11,185 bases of DNA from assembly GCA_050011895.1 (NCBI GenBank), contig JBEKIF010000103.1, positions 1-11,185 on the forward strand. Reading direction: 5' to 3'. The notes under the pieces were generated by a model. That model did no database searches. It saw only the letters and a list, made by a program, of their open reading frames with translations, and was not told the origin of the DNA. This stretch comes from DATBGO01 sp050011895. Its GTDB lineage: Bacteria > Actinomycetota > Actinomycetes > Streptosporangiales > Streptosporangiaceae. Made by a program: the position numbers and the translations under genes. Positions 1-6,428 of this stretch are shown here, one piece after another (positions within the stretch are counted from its first letter, which is position 1; each line of letters opens with the position of its first letter).

Positions 1-165
1 GGACTCGCCGTATCGCGTGGCGAGTACCGCCAGCTCGCCCGCGTGCGCGGGCGTCAGCCACTCGACCGCGAACGGCCGCAGCAGCATGAGCGCGATGCCT
101 GGATCCTCCAGCCGCGCGGCCGCACCTTCTGGAGATTGGGGTTCAGGCAATCCAGCTTTCGCCAT
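1..165 (-). CDS. Unknown protein, N-terminal 55 residues, runs off the window
   Basis: I do not recognise this protein. The frame opens at an ATG at 165 and stays open to the window edge, giving 55 residues that begin MAKAGLPEPQ. It contains ALMLLRPFAVEWLTPAHAGE and then ELAVLATRYGES, which reads like helical soluble protein with no signal peptide or membrane segment. A GGGGGA run about ten bases upstream could be the ribosome binding site. The other frames here are less plausible in composition. The gene reads away from the mobile elements and may be the first chromosomal gene on this side. The start is chosen from the ATG and upstream purines only. The rest lies outside the window. Confidence 0.45.
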   Translation of the reverse strand, partial: MAKAGLPEPQSPEGAAARLEDPGIALMLLRPFAVEWLTPAHAGELAVLATRYGES

Positions 166-297
166 GTCACGCGGGTCCCCCGGCACGCCACCCCATACGC
201 CTGGGCATGAGCTGCCGGTTTCCTGGCATGCTGTTGTTCCCTGCACTTTTCAGATTCAGGTAAGCCATTAGACCCAGAGATTTCTCCTCTCATCTCT

Positions 298-340
298 GCC
301 CGCTGCGCGGGCGATACAACGCTGCGCCTCGCGGCGCAGC
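298..340. repeat. Two adjacent perfect hairpins
   Basis: The first hairpin, 298-312, has the six-base stem GCCCGC/GCGGGC with a TGC loop. The second, 321-340, has the eight-base stem GCTGCGCC/GGCGCAGC with a TCGC loop. They are separated by eight bases. The second ends exactly where similarity to a tyrosine-recombinase fragment (339-383) stops. This could be a bidirectional terminator pair, or the subterminal hairpins of an inserted element. No T-run follows on either strand, which argues against a classical intrinsic terminator. Confidence 0.6.
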
Positions 341-383
341 CTAGCCAGAGGGCGATGACCGAGGTGTCGACGCCGTTTTTCAA
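339..383 (-). pseudogene. Fifteen-residue tyrosine-recombinase scrap
   Basis: The minus strand reads LKNGVDTSVIALWLG. This matches the stretch that normally follows the HxxR box and leads into WLGH in actinobacterial tyrosine recombinases of the RIT third-gene type. The expected HE..TT..Y active-site end does not follow, because the sequence runs into the hairpin at 321-340. It is either the displaced C-terminal remnant of the third RIT gene, about 300 bases away, or debris of another integrase. It encodes nothing functional alone. The call rests on recalled family consensus and a short match. Confidence 0.45.
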
Positions 384-675
384 ACTGGTAGGGAGCGGTT
401 TACCAACCGTGTCGAACACCTCATGGCTAGCAGCGGCGAGATGGATCTTCTCGTCCTCCTTGGTGCGTCTTTGCCGTTGCCGCAGATGCATCAATGGGTC
501 AAGCAGCGTTACCGAAGCTGATGCCACATCGTGGCGTCTGCCGCAATCCGATCCTCACACGACCATGCTGACCTGCGGCTTCTCGCCAAGCGCTGCATGC
601 GGCCGTCGGCAAACATAGTCCCGGATCCCTTACGGCACCGTCCTCACGCTTTCCGGGGAATGATGCATCAGATGC
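384..675. other. Decayed intergenic DNA, possible transposase tail at 555-629
   Basis: No intact gene is visible. On the minus strand, 629 to 555 reads GIRDYVCRRPHAALGEKPQV and stops at TGA. The RRPHAALGEKP part resembles the C-terminal YN..RPH..LG..P motif of integrase-core (IS3/IS481-like) transposases. The match is short and the preceding codon is a stop. The nine-base word GATGCATCA occurs at 485-493 and again inside the palindrome TGATGCATCA at 661-670. The two copies bracket this piece like a small insertion with a nine-base duplication. Both readings are weak. Confidence 0.3.
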
Positions 676-1488
676 AACTCCGCGCCTTTGGAGCGTCATG
701 GCTGCGGAGTGCCGCAGTGTGTGCGGGGTGACGTGCTTCTTCCCGATCGACGGGCAGTCCTCGGCGGCGGTGGCGGCGTGCCTGGCGACGAGCCGCTCGA
801 CGGCGTCGCGGGAGAGCCGGCCGCCGGGCTGGGCGGGGAACAGCGGGCCGGCGGGGTCGGGGCTGAGCTCGGCGAGCCAGATCCGCATCACCTTGACGGT
901 CTGGGTGGTGAGCGGGGTTGCCCGGTCCTTGCGGCCCTTGCCGTGGCAGCGGACGTGCGGCCCGGCGCCCAGGTGGATGTCCTGCCGGGCCAGGCCGGTG
1001 AGCTCGGAGACCCGCAGGCCGGTCTGGACGTCGAGCAGGAGCAGGGCGTGGTCGCGGCGTCCGTGCCAGGTCTCGCGGCCGGGGGAAGCGACCAGCGCGT
1101 CGATCTCCTCGGGGGTGAGGTAACTGACGATCGCCCGCTCGCGCCGCCTCGGCGGGATGGCCAGGACCTGGCTGATGACGGCGGCGTGCTCGGGTGCCTT
1201 CGGGGCGGCGTACTTGAACAGGGAGTGGATCGCGGCCAGGCGGGCATTGCGGGTGGCGCTGCCGTTGCCCCGCTGGTCTTCCAGGTGGTTCAGGAACGCG
1301 CCCACCAGGGCGGCGTCCAGGTCAGTGAGGCTGAGCTGGCTGGGTGGCTTGCCGGTCTGGTCGCGGGCGAAGGCGAGCAGTAGCCGGCAGGTGTCGCGGT
1401 AGGCGGCGACGGTGTTCGGGCTGGCCTTCTTCTGCCGGGCAAGCCGGTCAGTGAAGAACCCCTGCAGGACGGGAGCGAGGTCAGTCAC
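499..1488 (-). pseudogene. ritC: Third RIT tyrosine recombinase, C-terminus lost
   Basis: The frame starts at GTG 1488 within the GTGA overlap with the second gene and runs 329 codons. An N-terminal SAM-like core-binding domain (about residues 1-110, SPNTVAAYRDT) is followed by the catalytic domain. Visible catalytic residues are Arg159 (TGLRVSEL), Lys184 (HGKGRKDR) and His256/Arg259 (HTLRHSAAMTL). After about residue 271 the protein stops resembling the family. The WLGH histidine and the nucleophilic tyrosine are absent, and about 58 unrelated residues follow. Strand cleavage should be impossible, though DNA binding as a subunit is conceivable. A fitting remnant, GVDTSVIALWLG, lies at 339-383. 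Translation would be coupled to the upstream gene. Confidence 0.8.
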
Positions 1489-2426
1489 GATGCCTCCCGC
1501 TCGTCCCGGCCGGCGGGCTCCAGCCTGGCGGCGGCCAGGGCGAGGAGCTCCGGGACGGCCGAGAGGTACCAGTAAGTGGACTTCGGGTCTATGTGTCCCA
1601 GCCAGGTGGACAGGACCGGGAGCCGGGCCTGGACGTCGCCGCCGTCGCGATACCAGTCCAGCAGTGTTGCGACCGTGAAGACGTGCCTCAGGTCGTGCAG
1701 CCGCGGGGCCCGCTGCCCGGGAGGCGCCTTGATCCCTGCCGCCGTGACCAGCTGCGCGAACGTCTTGGGGGTGTTGCGGCTGTCCAGCGGCCGGCCCAGG
1801 CTGTTGACCAGGAACGTGTCCGCCGCCGGCTCGGGGAACGCCTCGTGGCGGGCCCGCTCATAGGCGCGCAGGGCGGCGGCCGCAGTCGGGTGCAGGAACA
1901 CCATGCGGGACTTGCCGAACTTGGAGTCCTCGATCACGATCGTCTCCTCGTTCAGGTCGACGTCGCCGCAGCGCATGCGGCAGGCTTCGCCCTGCCGCAT
2001 GCCGGTCACGGCCAGCAGGCCGATGAGCGTCCGCCATGTCACCGCCCGGAACGCAGGCCGGAGCGTCCTGGCCGCGGTCATCAGGGCGGTGACCTCCTGC
2101 GCGGAGTAGAGGTAGGGCGCGATCCGCCACTGGCGGCGGTCCAGCACGTCCTCGGGCGGGACCTCGGCGGCCGGGTCCAGCGGCTGCAGGTGGCGGGCGA
2201 AGATCCGCACCACGTCAAGGCGGCGGGCGTGGTAGGCCTCGTGGTCGCTGCCCCTCACGGTCGAGGTCGCCCATTCCACCGCCATATCCGTGGTCACCGT
2301 CGTGGTGCCGCGCTCCTCGCAGAACCGGACGAAGCTCATCAGCCGCGGCCCCCAGCTCTCCAGCCTGAAGCCCAGTGCCCTGCGCATGGCCAGGTACTCC
2401 TCGGCCCTGGCCCGCAGCGCGCTCAT
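1485..2426 (-). CDS. ritB: Second RIT tyrosine recombinase
   Basis: This 313-residue recombinase starts at ATG 2426, overlapping the TGA of the first gene by four bases. A longer open frame extends upstream but would overlap the first gene extensively. Residues 1-90 form the core-binding domain, including YLAMRRALGFRLESWGPRLM. The catalytic domain shows Arg144 (TGMRQGEACRM), Lys169 (DSKFGKSRMVFL), His244/Arg247 (LHDLRHVF), His278 (TWLGHIDP) and Tyr287 (STYWYLSA), so the whole set is present and the gene looks intact. It is expected to act with the other two trio members in cutting and joining element ends. The stop overlaps the GTG of the third gene, so the three genes form one coupled operon. 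The role within the trio is inferred from family organisation. Confidence 0.88.
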   Translation of the reverse strand: MSALRARAEEYLAMRRALGFRLESWGPRLMSFVRFCEERGTTTVTTDMAVEWATSTVRGSDHEAYHARRLDVVRIFARHLQPLDPAAEVPPEDVLDRRQWRIAPYLYSAQEVTALMTAARTLRPAFRAVTWRTLIGLLAVTGMRQGEACRMRCGDVDLNEETIVIEDSKFGKSRMVFLHPTAAAALRAYERARHEAFPEPAADTFLVNSLGRPLDSRNTPKTFAQLVTAAGIKAPPGQRAPRLHDLRHVFTVATLLDWYRDGGDVQARLPVLSTWLGHIDPKSTYWYLSAVPELLALAAARLEPAGRDEREAS

Positions 2427-3337
2427 TGGCCGGCTCCCGGCCAGCGCCGGGCCAGCGGGCGAAGCGCGTTCTGGTCGACCTTGGCATAGATCGAGGTCGA
2501 CAGCACGCTGCGGTGCCGCAGCACCTGCCCGACCTCGGGCAGCGATGCCCCGGCCCGCAGCATCTCGGTCGCCAGCGCGTGCCGGAACCGGTGGGTTCCC
2601 CGCCGCTCCAGGCCGGCCCGCTCGCATGCCCTGCCCATGACGGCCCGGACCGACTCCGGCGTCAGCGGCCGGTAGGGCCGCCGGACCGTCACGAACACCG
2701 ACCGCGGCCCGCACTTCGGCCGCCCGTGCTCCAGCCAGGCGGCAAGTGCCTCCCCGGCCGGGGCCGGCAGCGGGAGCCGCTCCGTCCTGCTGCCCTTGCC
2801 GGTGACCGCGATCTCGCCGGCCCGCCAGTCGATGTCGCCAAGCTGCAGGCCGGCGGCCTCGGCACCCCGCAGGCCGAGCCGGGCCAGCAGCGACAGGACC
2901 GCGTAATCCCGCAGCCCGACCGCCGTGCCCCGCTCGCAGCCGGCCAGCAGCCGCTCGATCTCCGCCGCTTTCAGGCCCCGGGGCAGCGAGGTCATCTGCC
3001 ACGACGCGACCGCGGGAACCGCCCCCGCCAGCGGGACCGCTGTCCGCCCGGTCGCCTGGGCGAACCGCAGGAACGCCCGCAGCGACGTCACCATAGCCTT
3101 CGCCGACCACGTGTTACGGCCCTGCGCCCACTCCACCATGAACGCGGTCACCTTGCCCGCGTCCAAGGCGCCGACCGCGCCAGCCCCGCCGATCCCGGCC
3201 AGGAACGCCTTCGACTGCTTCGAGTAGCAGCGCACCGACACCGGCGACAGGCCCCGCTCCCGGTCCAGCCAGCCGCGGAACTCCGCCAGCAGCACCACGT
3301 CCGGCTGCACGCAGCCTGAACCCGCGTCCGTCTCCAT
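2423..3337 (-). CDS. ritA: First RIT tyrosine recombinase
   Basis: I chose the ATG at 3337 (304 residues, METDAGSG...) because GGGAG lies six bases upstream at 3344-3348. A longer frame back to 3400 lacks such a site. Residues 10-105 look like a SAM-like core-binding domain (FRGWLDRERGLSPVSVRCYS). The catalytic set is Arg157 (LGLRGAEAAGL), Lys181 (TGKGSRTERL), His249/Arg252 (THRFRHALATEML), His275 (LRHRS) and Tyr284 (STSIYAKVD), all present, so the enzyme looks active. It is the promoter-proximal gene of the trio. The 175 bases between its start and the element end hold the octamer repeats, so the promoter and recombinase binding sites may coincide and allow self-regulation. That last point is inference. 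Confidence 0.88.
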   Translation of the reverse strand: METDAGSGCVQPDVVLLAEFRGWLDRERGLSPVSVRCYSKQSKAFLAGIGGAGAVGALDAGKVTAFMVEWAQGRNTWSAKAMVTSLRAFLRFAQATGRTAVPLAGAVPAVASWQMTSLPRGLKAAEIERLLAGCERGTAVGLRDYAVLSLLARLGLRGAEAAGLQLGDIDWRAGEIAVTGKGSRTERLPLPAPAGEALAAWLEHGRPKCGPRSVFVTVRRPYRPLTPESVRAVMGRACERAGLERRGTHRFRHALATEMLRAGASLPEVGQVLRHRSVLSTSIYAKVDQNALRPLARRWPGAGQ

Positions 3338-3404
3338 GATCATCTCCCGTCTGGAGGAACACTGACCAATCCAGACAGGCAGACCACCGCCCAGCTCCAC
3401 AGGA

Positions 3405-3512
3405 TTATGCCGAAACCAGGAAGCCGCTCACCACCCTGACCAGGGACTCCATGGCCAGCATCGGCATAACCCGGTCCTCGGCATAAGCCGACTTATGCCG
3501 AGGGCGGCATAA
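3405..3512. repeat. RIT terminal repeat cluster, five TTATGCCG octamers
   Basis: The octamer TTATGCCG occurs on the plus strand at 3405-3412 and 3493-3500, and on the minus strand at 3462-3469, 3479-3486 and 3505-3512. The last copy sits at the junction with the RT gene and so forms the element tip. The third and fourth copies together make the perfect palindrome at 3477-3502, with an eleven-base stem CTCGGCATAAG and a CCGA spacer. Arrays of short inverted and direct subrepeats at the ends are known for RIT elements and probably bind the recombinases. Confidence 0.8.
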
Positions 3513-3659
3513 GTCCGCGTAGCGGACGAGACGGTAGTTGCCCTGGCCCCGGTGGCGGCGGACGGCCCGCTGGCCTTGGGTGCTACCCGGGCCGCCGGGG
3601 GTCTGGGCGATGAACTCGTCCAGCACCGACAGGGCCAGGTTGGCCAGCACGGGGGAGAG
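3513..3659 (-). pseudogene. Group II intron RT, central fragment (motifs 4b-5)
   Basis: This continues the RT after the inserted element. It reads SPVLANLALSVLDEFIAQ, then a linker, then NYRLVRYAD, where the second aspartate of the YADD box should follow. The next bases are the RIT terminal octamer, so the RIT element entered within the catalytic box. With the 5' fragment it gives GVPQGGIL joined to SPVLANL, the expected wording of RT motif 4, in the same frame. No downstream part (thumb, X domain, DNA-binding or endonuclease) was found on the far side of the RIT element. Confidence 0.8.
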
Positions 3660-3685
3660 CACGCCCCCAACGCAATGGGCAACTT
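3660..3685. repeat. Left terminal inverted repeat / attachment half-site
   Basis: These 26 bases, from CACGCCCCC to GGGCAACTT, are perfectly complementary in reverse to 6203-6228. The left flank is GGGGGAGAG, which belongs to the interrupted RT gene. Similarity between the ends stops sharply inside base 3685. In a circularised element this repeat would form one arm of the attachment site. Confidence 0.9.
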
Positions 3686-3778
3686 CTGCTTTGAGGTGAC
3701 GCTGAGTTACCGGCGGCTGGAACGGCCGAGGCGTGCGCGGTGACGTGCCGGGAGGAGCGTGACGGCGCGGGCGGGTTG

Positions 3779-3961
3779 TCAGCGGGCGGCGGGATCGTGC
3801 CGTGCGCGGCGGCGGCGTTCGGCGCCGGTGGTCCCCGACGCGCGGCCGCCCCGGGCGCGGTAGGCCCGCTGGCGGCAGGCCGGCGAGCAGTAGGCCATCG
3901 GCCGGCCAGCGCCCGGAAGCGGGCGTGGCAGCCGCTGGCCGCATCCGGCGCATTCTCTCAT
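3779..3961 (-). CDS. Small zinc-ribbon-like protein (60 aa)
   Basis: The 60-residue product starts MRECAGCGQRL at ATG 3961 and ends in a basic tail (AERRRRARHDPAAR). Cys4/Cys7 and Cys25/Cys29 form a CxxC...CxxxC pattern (CAGC, then YCSPACRQRAYRAR), typical of small actinobacterial zinc-finger proteins that may bind DNA. It is transcribed away from the HTH/RHH gene across a 133-base gap (3962-4094). Its stop lies 35 bases beyond the point where the recombinase frame would end in the circular form. A longer frame upstream in the same phase exists but runs antisense to the RHH gene and was rejected. A role as a recombination accessory or regulator is inference from location only. Confidence 0.6.
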   Translation of the reverse strand: MRECAGCGQRLPRPLPGAGRPMAYCSPACRQRAYRARGGRASGTTGAERRRRARHDPAAR

Positions 3962-4094
3962 GCCGGATATCGTAACGCGCCATGGTGGGAGATCCCGGGG
4001 TCTGATGCCTTGCCGGGCCCGCGGGTGCGCTGGCTCGGGGCGGCCCGGGCGTGTCACTGGCCATCCGCGACATTTCAGGTAGTACGTTAATGGC
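3962..4094. promoter_or_regulatory. Divergent intergenic region inside the serine element
   Basis: This 133-base gap separates the zinc-ribbon gene (-) from the HTH/RHH gene (+) and is the only place where both can be driven. Close to the plus-strand start is the relatively A/T-rich GTAGTACGTTAATGGC, which stands out from the GC-rich surroundings. There is no clear Shine-Dalgarno before ATG 4095, so the plus-strand transcript may be leaderless. No confident -35/-10 pair can be called. Confidence 0.35.
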
Positions 4095-4439
4095 ATGCCT
4101 GGGCGTGGTCGTGCTGGCGGCGGTGAGCGTGCCGAGCGGATCAACGCGGCCGCGGAGCTGGCGGCGGCCGGCGTGCCGGCGGCGGAGGCCGCGCGGCTGC
4201 TGGCCGCGCGGTTCGGCTGCTCGCACCGGCAGGCCCGCCGGTACGCGGACCAGGCGGCGGCGTCGGGCCCGGTGGCGGTTCCCGAGCCGGCCGCGGTGTT
4301 CACGGTCAAGCTGCCGGTGCGGCTGGCTGCTGCTGTCCGCGAGCATGCCGCGGCGTCGGGGCGGACGATCTCCGCCGTCGTGGCCCAGGCGCTGGAGGAG
4401 TTCCTGGAGCGGGGCCGCAGAAACAATCCCCGCAGGTGA
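4095..4439 (+). CDS. HTH plus ribbon-helix-helix DNA-binding protein
   Basis: This 114-residue protein has two apparent DNA-binding modules. Residues 14-54 (GVPAAEAARLLAARFGCSHR, then QARRYADQ) read as a helix-turn-helix of the kind that matches recurring short repeats. Residues 68-106 (VFTVKLPVRLAAAVREHAAA, then SGRTISAVVAQALEEFLERG) match the CopG-type ribbon-helix-helix, with a short beta strand and two helices. It precedes the recombinase by 129 bases on the same strand and diverges from the zinc-ribbon gene. The likely role is repressor of the element or directionality partner of the recombinase. I infer this from position and fold, not from a known homologue. The start is the ATG at 4095; an ATG at 4090 is in another frame. 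Confidence 0.65.
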   Translation: MPGRGRAGGGERAERINAAAELAAAGVPAAEAARLLAARFGCSHRQARRYADQAAASGPVAVPEPAAVFTVKLPVRLAAAVREHAAASGRTISAVVAQALEEFLERGRRNNPRR

Positions 4440-4568
4440 ACGACCGGGCAGTCGAGACGGATTACGTCTTCGGCCGCCACGCGGCCACGGATCTGTCGGT
4501 GGCCTACGCCATTCTCGTACCGCAGCGGCGGGCCCGTATCCGGGCCGGCCAGGAAGGACGGCCGCCCC

Positions 4569-6428
4569 GTGACCAGCGCGGCGATCTACGCCCGGGTGTC
4601 GAGCGCCCGGCAGAAGAAAGACGAGACGATCGGGTCGCAGACAGCGGCATTGCGGGACCATGCCAGGCAGCTGGGGGCTGAGCTGCCTGAGGAGTGGGTG
4701 TTCGAGGACGAGGGGCACTCGGGGGCGACGCTGGTACGGCCCGCGCTGGAGCGACTGCGGGATGTGGTGGCCGGGGCCGGCGTCGATGTGGTGCTGTGCT
4801 ACTCGCCGGACCGGCTCGCCCGCAAGTTCGCCTACCAGGCGCTGCTGATCGAGGAGTTCGCCCGCGCCGGGACCCGCGTGGAGTTCATCAAGGGCCCGCG
4901 CGGGGACAGCCCCGAGGACCAGCTGATGGTGCAGTTCCAGGGCATGTTCGCCGAGTATGAGAAGGCCCAGCTGATGGAACGGTACCGGCGCGGCAAGGCC
5001 TACCGGGCCCGGTCCGGGTCGGTGAACGTGCTGGGCGGTGCCCCGTTCGGCTACCACTACCTCACCAAGACCCCCGGCAGCGGAGCTGGTTACCAGATCG
5101 CCGAGCATGAGGCGGCCCTGGTCGCCGAGATGTTCCGCCGCTACGCCGACGACGGCGCCTCCATCGCCGACCTGGCCCGCTGGCTCACTAGCGAGAACGT
5201 CCCCACCCGCACCGGCAAGCCCCGCTGGGACCGGTCGGTGATCTGGGGCATGCTGCGCAACCCGGCCTACGCGGGCACCGCGGTCTTCGGCAAGACCATG
5301 GCCGTGCAGGAATCGCCGGGCCTGAACCGGCGGGCGCGGCTGGAGGGCCGCACCACGCCGCGGGCGTCCAAGACCGCTGACCGGCCCCGCGGGGAGTGGA
5401 TCAAGATCCCCGTCCCCGCCATCGTGACCGCCGAGACGTTCGAGCGGGCCGCCCGGCGCCTTGAGGACAACAAGCGGTTCGCTTCCCGCAACAGCAAGGT
5501 CCCCTCCCTGCTCCAGGGCCTGGCGGCGTGCTCGGCCTGCGGGTACGGCTACTACCGCACCTCGACCCGCACCACCAATAAGAAGATCTACTACTACCGG
5601 TGCCTCGGCTCCGACGACTACCGCTACCAGGGCGGGCGGGTCTGCGGCAACCAGCCGGTCCGCGCCGACTACCTCGACACTGTCGTCTGGGACCACATCA
5701 CGCACCTGCTCGCCGACCCCGCGCTGATCCGCGCCGAGATCAGCAAGCGCCTGGAGCAGGCCCGCACCGCCGATCCGGCCACCAGGCAGCGCAAACGGCT
5801 GGAACTCGCCCTGGCCAAAGCCACCACCGCGATCACCCGCATGATCGAGGCGTTCCAGGAGGAGCTGATCACCATCGATGAGCTGCGAGCCCGGATGCCA
5901 GACCTGCGTGCCCGCGAGAACAACCTGCGTGGCCAGCTCGATGCCCTGGACACCCAGCTCGCCGATCAGGAGTCCTACCTCAAACTCGCTGATGACCTCG
6001 AAGGATTCCTCACCCAGCTGCGAGCCAGCACCACCGGCGCCAGCGTCCCAGAGCGCCAGCGCGTCCTGCGGCTCCTCGTCAAAGACATCCTCATCAGCCC
6101 GGAGAAAATCACCATCCGGCACCGCATCCCCATCCGCGAGCGAACCAGCCACAGCCACAGCAACCAGGAACACACACCTGATACGGAGGGTGACCAATCG
6201 GCAAGTTGCCCATTGCGTTGGGGGCGTGAGAATCCCGCCCTGCGGCACTCCGGCGTTGTTATCGCGCAGCGTCCCGTCCTGGCCGAGGATCCCGGCCTTC
6301 AGGAACGCCTTGACGAGGGCCAGGACGCGCTTGTCCGCGATTCTCTTGCGCAGCCGGTCCATCAGGGCCGGGTGCGAGATCTCGTCGAAGCATGCCGTGA
6401 TGTCGCCCTCGACGATCCACTCATATGA
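4569..6428 (+). CDS. Large serine recombinase, C-terminus fused to flanking DNA
   Basis: The start is GTG 4569, with AGGAAGG twelve bases upstream. Residues 1-150 form the resolvase catalytic domain: YARVSS with nucleophile Ser11, and SPDRLARK at 79-86. Residues about 155-260 fit the recombinase domain (GGAPFGYHYL, NPAYAGTAVFGK). A zinc ribbon has Cys321, Cys324, Cys345 and Cys359. A helical, probably coiled-coil region spans about 385-490, and a basic end (ITIRHRIPIRER) follows. These are features of large serine integrases and transposases, which cut DNA with a two-base stagger. The element ends after codon 553 with no stop, so about 66 further residues come from antisense RT sequence. In a circular element the frame would instead continue 27 residues from 3660 and stop at 3743. 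The catalytic core looks intact. Confidence 0.9.
   Translation: MTSAAIYARVSSARQKKDETIGSQTAALRDHARQLGAELPEEWVFEDEGHSGATLVRPALERLRDVVAGAGVDVVLCYSPDRLARKFAYQALLIEEFARAGTRVEFIKGPRGDSPEDQLMVQFQGMFAEYEKAQLMERYRRGKAYRARSGSVNVLGGAPFGYHYLTKTPGSGAGYQIAEHEAALVAEMFRRYADDGASIADLARWLTSENVPTRTGKPRWDRSVIWGMLRNPAYAGTAVFGKTMAVQESPGLNRRARLEGRTTPRASKTADRPRGEWIKIPVPAIVTAETFERAARRLEDNKRFASRNSKVPSLLQGLAACSACGYGYYRTSTRTTNKKIYYYRCLGSDDYRYQGGRVCGNQPVRADYLDTVVWDHITHLLADPALIRAEISKRLEQARTADPATRQRKRLELALAKATTAITRMIEAFQEELITIDELRARMPDLRARENNLRGQLDALDTQLADQESYLKLADDLEGFLTQLRASTTGASVPERQRVLRLLVKDILISPEKITIRHRIPIRERTSHSHSNQEHTPDTEGDQSASCPLRWGRENPALRHSGVVIAQRPVLAEDPGLQERLDEGQDALVRDSLAQPVHQGRVRDLVEACRDVALDDPLI
6203..6228. repeat. 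Right terminal inverted repeat / attachment half-site
   Basis: These 26 bases, from AAGTTGCCC to GGGGGCGTG, are the exact reverse complement of 3660-3685. The right flank is AGAATCCCGCC, from the RT gene, sharing AG with the left flank. The repeat lies within the recombinase reading frame. Confidence 0.9.

Larger units (their letters stand above)
676..3512 (-). mobile_element. RIT element: three overlapping tyrosine recombinases
   Basis: Three tyrosine-recombinase genes lie head to tail on the minus strand, with an ATGA overlap between the first and second and a GTGA overlap between the second and third. This arrangement defines RIT (recombinase in trio) elements. The right end is well placed: the RT reading of the host intron stops at YAD (codon ending at 3513), and the octamer TTATGCCG begins immediately, the first of five copies. 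The left end is not found. The third gene decays at about 676, no octamer is seen on that side, and a terminal repeat partner is absent, so that end seems deleted. The three-recombinase call is firm and the left boundary is approximate. Confidence 0.85.
3660..6228 (+). mobile_element. Serine-recombinase element with 26-bp inverted ends
   Basis: The 2569-base element lies inside the RT gene. It begins CACGCCCCCAACGCAATGGG at 3660 and ends with the exact reverse complement, finishing at 6228, over 26 bases. The dinucleotide AG flanks both sides (GAG if the last base of the element is counted as target). Removing the element plus one AG restores GGG ATT CTC TCC CCC, the GILSP of the RT, without frameshift. 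It holds a zinc-ribbon gene (-), an HTH/ribbon-helix-helix gene (+) and a large serine recombinase (+). A two-base flanking repeat fits serine-recombinase crossover at a central dinucleotide. I cannot match it to a named element. Confidence 0.85.

Noticed and set aside
298..340. CRISPR array or repeat-spacer unit
   Set aside because: There are only two different hairpins with different sequences, no repeated unit and no cas gene.
384..675. Missing 3' part of the group II intron (RT end, domain V) on the far side of the RIT element
   Set aside because: I searched by eye on the minus strand for a YADD continuation or a domain V-like hairpin and found neither.
2427..3110. Upstream extension of the second RIT gene to a 541-codon frame
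   Set aside because: It overlaps the first recombinase in another frame, has Gly/Arg/Ala-rich shadow composition, and the ATGA overlap gives a better start.
3962..4480. Upstream extension of the zinc-ribbon gene to 233 codons
   Set aside because: The extension is antisense to the RHH gene and lacks recognisable domains. The ATG at 3961 directly precedes the cysteine pattern.
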